Under the pieces are notes generated by a model. The model was not told the origin of the DNA, searched no databases, and saw only the letters and a list, made by a program, of their open reading frames with translations. A stretch of 44,080 nucleotides of DNA from Hyphomicrobiales bacterium (GTDB taxonomy: Bacteria; Pseudomonadota; Alphaproteobacteria; Rhizobiales; Beijerinckiaceae), in NCBI GenBank assembly GCA_025356415.1, contig JANXTB010000376.1, positions 1-44,080 of the forward strand, read 5' to 3'. Within the stretch, counting starts at the first letter, position 1, and each line of letters opens with the position of its first letter. Below are positions 39,343 through 44,080 of this stretch, piece by piece. The translations under genes and the position numbers were made by a program.

Positions 39343-40455
39343 ATGCACATGCCGGGAGGAAATGCGATCGGGGGCGTCGGTCCGCAGCTTGCTGCGGATG
39401 CCGCGGCCTTCATCAGCGTGTCCGGCTTGTCGAAATCCTATGGCGCGTTTCAGGCTCTGGCCGATGTGAGCTTTTCCATTGATGCGGGCCAGGGACTCGC
39501 GTTGCTCGGCCCCAGCGGCTGCGGCAAGACCACCATCCTGCGCTGCATCGCGGGGCTTGAGACTCCAGATACGGGCCGCATCGAGATCGGCGGCGTCACG
39601 GTTTTCGACGCGCAGAAAAAGATCGACCTCGCCCCCGAGCGTCGAGAACTCGGCATTGTCTTCCAGTCCTATGCGATCTGGCCGCATATGAGCGTCGGCG
39701 AGAATGTCGGCCTGCCGCTAAAGGTGCGGCGTGTGGCGGGCGCAGAGATTACGCGCCGTATCGATGAGGCGCTGGCGTTGGTCGGCCTGAAGGGCTGGCA
39801 TGAACGCTCTGCCATGGCGCTGAGCGGCGGGCAGCAACAGCGCATCGCGCTGGCGCGCGCCATCGTGCACCAGCCGCGCCTCGTGCTCTTCGACGAGCCT
39901 ATGTCGAATCTCGATACGCAATTGCGCGAAGACATGCGCGTCGATCTTCGCTTGATGCAAGAGCGCATCGGCTTCACCAGTGTGTATGTCACCCACGACC
40001 ACGGCGAGGCCTTTTCGCTCGCCCGCGACGTGCTGGTGATGAACCACGGCAAGGTCGAGATGAAAGGCGAACCGCATCAGGTCTATTTTAATCCTGCCAC
40101 ACCGTTCGTCGCGAAATTCTTTGGCTATAATGTCGTGGAGGGCGTCGTCGCCTCCGCGCAGGAGATCGAACTCGCGCCGGGACTTCGCCTCGCCGTCGGC
40201 CCGCATCTTCTGCCGCCGGGCGCGCCTGTCACGTTGTGCGTGCGCAAGGAAGACATCTCGCTCGTCGATGGCGACAGCGGACTTGCCTGCGAGATCGAGA
40301 CGCAGCTTTTCCAGGGCGGACATGACGAACTGGTCGTCGCCTGCGGGCCGCTTCGCCTGCGCGTCATCCAGCCGCCACGCCGCATACCCCACAAAGACAT
40401 CCGGCTGACCATTCCGCCGGAGCGATGCATCGTTCTCGCCAGACCGGCGCAATAA
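39343..40455 (+). CDS. ABC transporter ATP-binding protein (iron/spermidine-putrescine type)
   Basis: A 370-residue ATPase. Walker A GPSGCGKTT (residues 56-64), Q-loop VFQSYAIWPHMSV (Q108), signature LSGGQQQR (160-167), Walker B LVLFDEPMSNLD and H-loop VTHDHGEA (H218, where the usual HDQ reads HDH). About 120 C-terminal residues form a TOBE-like regulatory domain (LCVRKEDISLVDGD). It energises the permease encoded two genes on and is the only importer ATPase in the window. The receptor gene follows 30 bases later. Start choice is fairly uncertain: ATG at 39343 and 39349 are both possible. Confidence 0.94.
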   Translation: MHMPGGNAIGGVGPQLAADAAAFISVSGLSKSYGAFQALADVSFSIDAGQGLALLGPSGCGKTTILRCIAGLETPDTGRIEIGGVTVFDAQKKIDLAPERRELGIVFQSYAIWPHMSVGENVGLPLKVRRVAGAEITRRIDEALALVGLKGWHERSAMALSGGQQQRIALARAIVHQPRLVLFDEPMSNLDTQLREDMRVDLRLMQERIGFTSVYVTHDHGEAFSLARDVLVMNHGKVEMKGEPHQVYFNPATPFVAKFFGYNVVEGVVASAQEIELAPGLRLAVGPHLLPPGAPVTLCVRKEDISLVDGDSGLACEIETQLFQGGHDELVVACGPLRLRVIQPPRRIPHKDIRLTIPPERCIVLARPAQ

Positions 40456-40485
40456 TAACAAAACTAACTTATCAGGGAGGAACGC

Positions 40486-41571
40486 ATGAAGGCTCTCAGG
40501 ACTGTTCTCTCGCTAGTCTGTCTCGGGCTCGCGGCGACGCAGTCGCACGCGCAGACTCCAGCTTTGTCGGCCGCGACGGGGGCTGAAAAGGAGCGTATCG
40601 CCGGCCTCGTCACTGAGGCGACGAAGGAAGGCAAGCTGACCTATTGGGACACTGTCATGCAGCCAGCGACGAAGAACGCGCTGCAAGCGGCCTTCGTTGC
40701 GCATTACGGACTGCCGAAAAACTTTCAGATCGAGTTCAGCGAAATCGCGCCGAGCAACATGATCACGCGCCTCGAGCAGGAGGCAAAAGCCGGCCGCGCG
40801 ACAGTCGACGCCGCCGCTGTCGCGTCGCCGATTTGGGTCGCGGCGCAAGCGCGGGCAGGCGCGTTGATGAAATATGATTCACCCGAATATGCAAACTACA
40901 GTCTCGTCGCGCAGGCGGGATTGATCGAGCCGGGCTCTTACGCTTTCAACGGCGCCTACGTCTTCGTGCCGCTCTGGGATCCCGAGAAGCTGAAGGTCGC
41001 AGGAGATTCCTGGAACGACGTGATTGCGGCGGCGCAGGAAGGCCGCGTCAGCGTCGGCAATGGCGCGGCGTCGGACGCCACGATCATGACCTACATCGGC
41101 CTGCGAACCGCGATGGGTAAGGATTACGTGGCCAAGCTCGCGGCGAAGAAGCCGGTGTTTATTCCCAAATCCGAAACCATTGCCTCGCGCGTGGTGTCGG
41201 GCGAGGACACGATGGCTTTCATGGGCATGCCAACGCGCGCCTATCAACTTAACGCCAAGGGCGCCAAGCTCTCTTACCTGATGCCCAAGGAAGGCGTGAC
41301 GCTGCTGCCGCAGAATTTCTTCATCCTCGCCAATGCGACGCATCCGGCGGCGGCGAAACTCTGGTTTGATTTCATTCTCTCCGAGCAGGGCCAGAAGATT
41401 ATCGTCGAGAAGGAAGCGATGATCTCGGGCCGCAATCATTTCATCAGTCCGATCCCCGAATACGCGCCGCAGATCGACAAACTCAAGCTCGTACGCATCG
41501 ACTGGAACAAGATGACGCCGGACGATCTGCAAGCGGCGCGCCGCGAGTGGATGGACCTGTTCAAGCAATGA
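40486..41571 (+). CDS. ABC transporter solute-binding protein
   Basis: A 361-residue periplasmic receptor of extracellular family 1 (ferric/phosphonate-like). Signal peptide MKALRTVLSLVCLGLAATQSHAQ, then LVTEATKEGKLTYWDTVMQP, ITRLEQEAKAGRATVDAAAV, VPLWDPEKLKVAGDSWNDVI, VVSGEDTMAFMGMP, and AKLWFDFILSEQGQKIIVEK. No Tyr cluster typical of iron ligands is evident, so iron is not assured. CAGGGAGGA before the ATG. Lies between the ATPase and the permease; the three genes together form a complete importer. Confidence 0.92.
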   Translation: MKALRTVLSLVCLGLAATQSHAQTPALSAATGAEKERIAGLVTEATKEGKLTYWDTVMQPATKNALQAAFVAHYGLPKNFQIEFSEIAPSNMITRLEQEAKAGRATVDAAAVASPIWVAAQARAGALMKYDSPEYANYSLVAQAGLIEPGSYAFNGAYVFVPLWDPEKLKVAGDSWNDVIAAAQEGRVSVGNGAASDATIMTYIGLRTAMGKDYVAKLAAKKPVFIPKSETIASRVVSGEDTMAFMGMPTRAYQLNAKGAKLSYLMPKEGVTLLPQNFFILANATHPAAAKLWFDFILSEQGQKIIVEKEAMISGRNHFISPIPEYAPQIDKLKLVRIDWNKMTPDDLQAARREWMDLFKQ

Positions 41572-41586
41572 GGCAGACGCGCGCAC

Positions 41587-43314
41587 GTGGCTGATTACAT
41601 GGTTTCGACAAGCGGGCGCGCGCACATCGACGCGCCCGCGCCCGCAACCGACAAAGACTCGCGCTGGCTCGAAAGGCTTGCGCCGCTGGCTGCTGTCTGG
41701 ATCGGCCTGCTGCTGGCGCTGGGCCCCGTGTTCGCAACTTTGCTGCGCAGCCTCATGGTGGATGGCGCGCCCGACGGGTTGGCGTTCGACAATTTCACGC
41801 GGCTGTTCGCCGATCCGCGCGCGCGGCAGGCCGCTCTCAACACGCTGATCATCGGCGTCGGCGTCACGCTGGCCTCTTCGTTGCTCGGGTTCATGCTGGC
41901 CTGGATCGTGTCGCGCACCGATATCCCGGGACGCAGGAGCTTCGAGATTCTCAATCTCGTGCCGTTCTTCACATCGCCCTATGTCGGCGCCATGGCGTGG
42001 CAATATCTCACCGCGCCGCATAGCGGCATTCTGCCCAATCTCGCGCGCAGCTGGTTCGGCATCGACCTCTCCTTCATCCGCATCAATTCGATCAGCGGCG
42101 TGATCTGGGTGCTCGTGCTGTTCTACACGCCCTTCATCTATCTCTTTGTCATCGGGCCCATGCGCAATCTCAACGGCGCGCTCGAAGACGCCGCGCGCGT
42201 GCATGGGCTGAGCTTCTTCCAGACGATGCGGCGCGTGACCTTGCCGCTGCTCGCGCCCGCGCTGCTGTCGGGCGCCATCGTCGTCTTCGTCACCAGCGCC
42301 GGCCTGTTCGACGTGCCGGTCATTCTGGCGACGCCCTATTCGATCCCAACCGTCCCGGCGCTCATCTATGAATCCATCGGCTATCCGTCCGACTTTGGCC
42401 GCGCCGCCGCGCTTGGCGCCATGATGATGGGCGTCATCATCATGCTCGTCGTCGCGCAGCGCCAATATCTCGGGTCACGCCGCTTCGAGACTGTGAGCGG
42501 AAAAGGCTACAGCCCGCGCGTCACGAAGCTGCGGCCCGCTGCGCGCAATGCGGCGCTTGCCCTGGAGCTCGTCTACATCGGCTGCGGCGCGGTGCTGCCG
42601 CTGATTTCTATAATTATGGTGTCGCTTTCGCCCTTGTGGCGCGGCTATTTCGAGCCTTCGAAAATCACGCTCGCTAATTTCATTTATGTGCTCGACGAAT
42701 TCGAGCTGACGCGCGGCGCCATCGTCAACAGCGCGATCCTGTCGATTGCGGGCGCGAGCCTGATTGTCGCGCTCGGTTTCCTGCAGGCCTATAGTTTGCA
42801 AACGCGCAAGAACCGTTGGGCCAACGCACTACAGCCGCTGCTCTCGCTGCCTAATGGCATTCCGGGAATTATCTTCGGACTTGGCATTCTCATCATCCTC
42901 ATCCGCACGCCCCTCTACGGCACCTACTGGATCATTCTTTCCGCCTATGTGGCGCATTACTTTCCCTTCGCGCTTCGCTCGATCGGCGCGGTGCTGATGT
43001 CGCTCAGCCCCGAGCTCGAACAAAGCGCGCGTTCATCGGGCGCAAGCTGGCTGCAGACAATGCGGCTTGTCGTCATTCCGCTGGCGCGTCCGGGCCTCGT
43101 CGCAACGTGGCTGATGGTGTTCATCATCCTCGTTCGTGAACTGGGCTCGACGATCCTGCTTTATGCGCAAGGGACGGAGACAATCAGCGTCGCCATGCTG
43201 ATCCTGAGCGAGCAGAATTTTTTGTATGTCGCAGCGCTCGCCGTCGTTCAGGTGGCGCTGCTGGGTGGCGCCTTCATCCTGATGAGCCGCAACAGCAAGT
43301 CGCTGTTCGACTGA
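41587..43314 (+). CDS. Fused ABC transporter permease, two EAA domains
   Basis: A 575-residue inner-membrane permease formed of two homologous halves of about six helices each. The two ATPase-docking loops are LEDAARVHGLSFFQTMRRVT near residue 200 and LEQSARSSGASWLQTMRLVV near residue 480. The same plan as the permease at 11131. GTG at 41587 is taken as start; an ATG four codons in (MVSTSGRAH) is equally possible because no clear ribosome binding site is close to either. It ends the importer operon and is followed at once by a terminator. Confidence 0.93.
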   Translation: MADYMVSTSGRAHIDAPAPATDKDSRWLERLAPLAAVWIGLLLALGPVFATLLRSLMVDGAPDGLAFDNFTRLFADPRARQAALNTLIIGVGVTLASSLLGFMLAWIVSRTDIPGRRSFEILNLVPFFTSPYVGAMAWQYLTAPHSGILPNLARSWFGIDLSFIRINSISGVIWVLVLFYTPFIYLFVIGPMRNLNGALEDAARVHGLSFFQTMRRVTLPLLAPALLSGAIVVFVTSAGLFDVPVILATPYSIPTVPALIYESIGYPSDFGRAAALGAMMMGVIIMLVVAQRQYLGSRRFETVSGKGYSPRVTKLRPAARNAALALELVYIGCGAVLPLISIIMVSLSPLWRGYFEPSKITLANFIYVLDEFELTRGAIVNSAILSIAGASLIVALGFLQAYSLQTRKNRWANALQPLLSLPNGIPGIIFGLGILIILIRTPLYGTYWIILSAYVAHYFPFALRSIGAVLMSLSPELEQSARSSGASWLQTMRLVVIPLARPGLVATWLMVFIILVRELGSTILLYAQGTETISVAMLILSEQNFLYVAALAVVQVALLGGAFILMSRNSKSLFD

Positions 43315-43322
43315 GCGACGCA

Positions 43323-43351
43323 AAAACTCGCCCTGTTGGGGGGCGAGTTTT
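43323..43351 (+). terminator. Intrinsic terminator, probably bidirectional
   Basis: AAAACTCGCCC and GGGCGAGTTTT form an 11-bp stem around a 7-base loop, ending in a T-run on the plus strand (and, through the A-run, on the minus strand). It lies between the end of the importer operon and the end of the leftward hydrolase gene. Confidence 0.85.
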
Positions 43352-43371
43352 GTCGTTGTCCTTTTGACGGT

Positions 43372-44080
43372 TTAGCCGCTGACAAATTCGTCGATGATGC
43401 GCGACAGTTCCGCCGGATCGTCCAGCATCGGGAAATGCCCGCAATCGGCCATCTTGAACCTTGGCGCGGTCGGCAGGAGTTTCGCGAAGAGATCCAGCGC
43501 ATGCGGATGCGGAGACCTGTCGCCGTAGATCACCGCGGTTTGCGCCTTGATGGCGGGGATATTCGCAAAGACATCATATTCGCGAAGCGACCACATGACA
43601 TCCATCATCGACCAGGTGCCAGCCTTGCTGCGATCGATGTTCCAGCGCTCCAGCATGGGATCGGTGAGATTGCGCAGGCGCGGTCGGACCTGCTCCTTGC
43701 TCTGCATCACCATGCCGTAGCCAACCTCGGTCGGATACCAGCGCTCGACCCATTGCTCAGGCGTGCGCATCGGCGATTCCACCACGAATAATTTGTCGAT
43801 CCGTGCGGCGTGCCGCACGCCAAGATCGATCGCCACGGCGCCGCCTATGGAGGAACCAAGCACGCTGGCTTTGCTCATGCCCAAGGCATCCATGAAGGCA
43901 ACAATAAAATCCGCGTAATCACCGACGCTGTAATGGCGCCGCAACTGCTCGGAATCGCCATGGCCTGGATAATCGACCGCGATGGCGCGATATTTCTTCG
44001 CCAGGATCGGCAGCACGTCCTCATATTCGTAAGCCGAATGGCCATTCGAATGCATCAGAATGATCGGCGCGCCAGACCCG
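43372..44080 (-). CDS. Alpha/beta hydrolase, N-terminus cut by window edge
   Basis: The visible 235 residues run off the right end; the frame continues past the ORF-track Met at 44055 (GAPIILMHSNGHSAYEYE), so that Met is internal. Oxyanion segment LMHSNGHSA, nucleophile LGSSIGGAVAID (GxSxG), acid loop VIYGDRSPHPH and catalytic His in DCGHFPMLDD give a complete triad. Related enzymes are lactonases, carboxylesterases and meta-cleavage hydrolases. It is not close to the hydrolase at 24835: different lid region (MRTPEQWVERWYPTEVGYG). Upstream partners lie outside the window. Confidence 0.85.
   Translation of the reverse strand, partial: GSGAPIILMHSNGHSAYEYEDVLPILAKKYRAIAVDYPGHGDSEQLRRHYSVGDYADFIVAFMDALGMSKASVLGSSIGGAVAIDLGVRHAARIDKLFVVESPMRTPEQWVERWYPTEVGYGMVMQSKEQVRPRLRNLTDPMLERWNIDRSKAGTWSMMDVMWSLREYDVFANIPAIKAQTAVIYGDRSPHPHALDLFAKLLPTAPRFKMADCGHFPMLDDPAELSRIIDEFVSG

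Overview
The window is GC-rich, uses ATG, GTG and TTG starts behind strong GGAGG-type ribosome binding sites, and is densely packed on both strands. Gene content (many TctC-type periplasmic receptors, tandem MmgE/PrpD proteins, a DUF849/BKACE enzyme, LLM flavin monooxygenases, LysR switches) suggests a metabolically versatile soil or water alphaproteobacterium, probably of the Hyphomicrobiales (Bradyrhizobium/Rhodopseudomonas/Xanthobacter-like). That placement is inference. I see no tRNA, rRNA, CRISPR array, insertion sequence or phage gene.

Layout. (1) 1-3.3 kb: truncated GDP-mannose dehydratase gene (gmd), a small HTH protein, an MFS exporter and panD. (2) 3.3-12.9 kb: a leftward four-gene operon (bicupin, bicupin, TctC receptor, crotonase-fold protein) faces a rightward operon (solute-binding protein, enolase-superfamily epimerase, paralogous solute-binding protein, two-domain ABC permease). 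The rightward operon has no ATPase gene. (3) 12.9-18.2 kb: a RutA-like LLM monooxygenase diverges from an amidohydrolase, TctC, Asp/Glu-racemase-superfamily protein, TctC operon. (4) 18.2-24.8 kb: single genes: a membrane-anchored glutamate-synthase-domain protein with a long hairpin over its ribosome binding site, a ModA-like receptor, a three-gene cluster of tiny proteins, a diheme cytochrome c, another TctC and another solute-binding protein, closed by a strong terminator. (5) 24.8-34.7 kb: a tight leftward eight-gene operon (extradiol dioxygenase, two NMT1-type receptors, CapA-like protein, two MmgE/PrpD, FAH-family protein, alpha/beta hydrolase). It diverges from a LysR regulator that carries two HTH domains, and three TTTTTCRGA repeats lie between them. 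(6) 34.8-39.2 kb: a methylisocitrate-lyase-family enzyme, then a leftward LLM monooxygenase, BKACE, thioesterase operon with a divergent LysR gene. (7) 39.3-43.4 kb: a complete ABC importer (ATPase, receptor, fused permease) with a terminator. (8) A truncated alpha/beta hydrolase at the right edge.

How it fits together (inference): this looks like a catabolic island in which several uptake receptors each sit beside a short set of ring-opening, hydrolytic, C-C-cleaving or CoA-dependent enzymes. Eleven receptor-type genes share only two permease genes and one ATPase gene, and no TctA/TctB genes are present, so most receptors must use transport machinery encoded elsewhere or act as sensors. The best candidate for an undescribed system is the eight-gene operon at 24.8-33.3 kb with its double-HTH LysR regulator.
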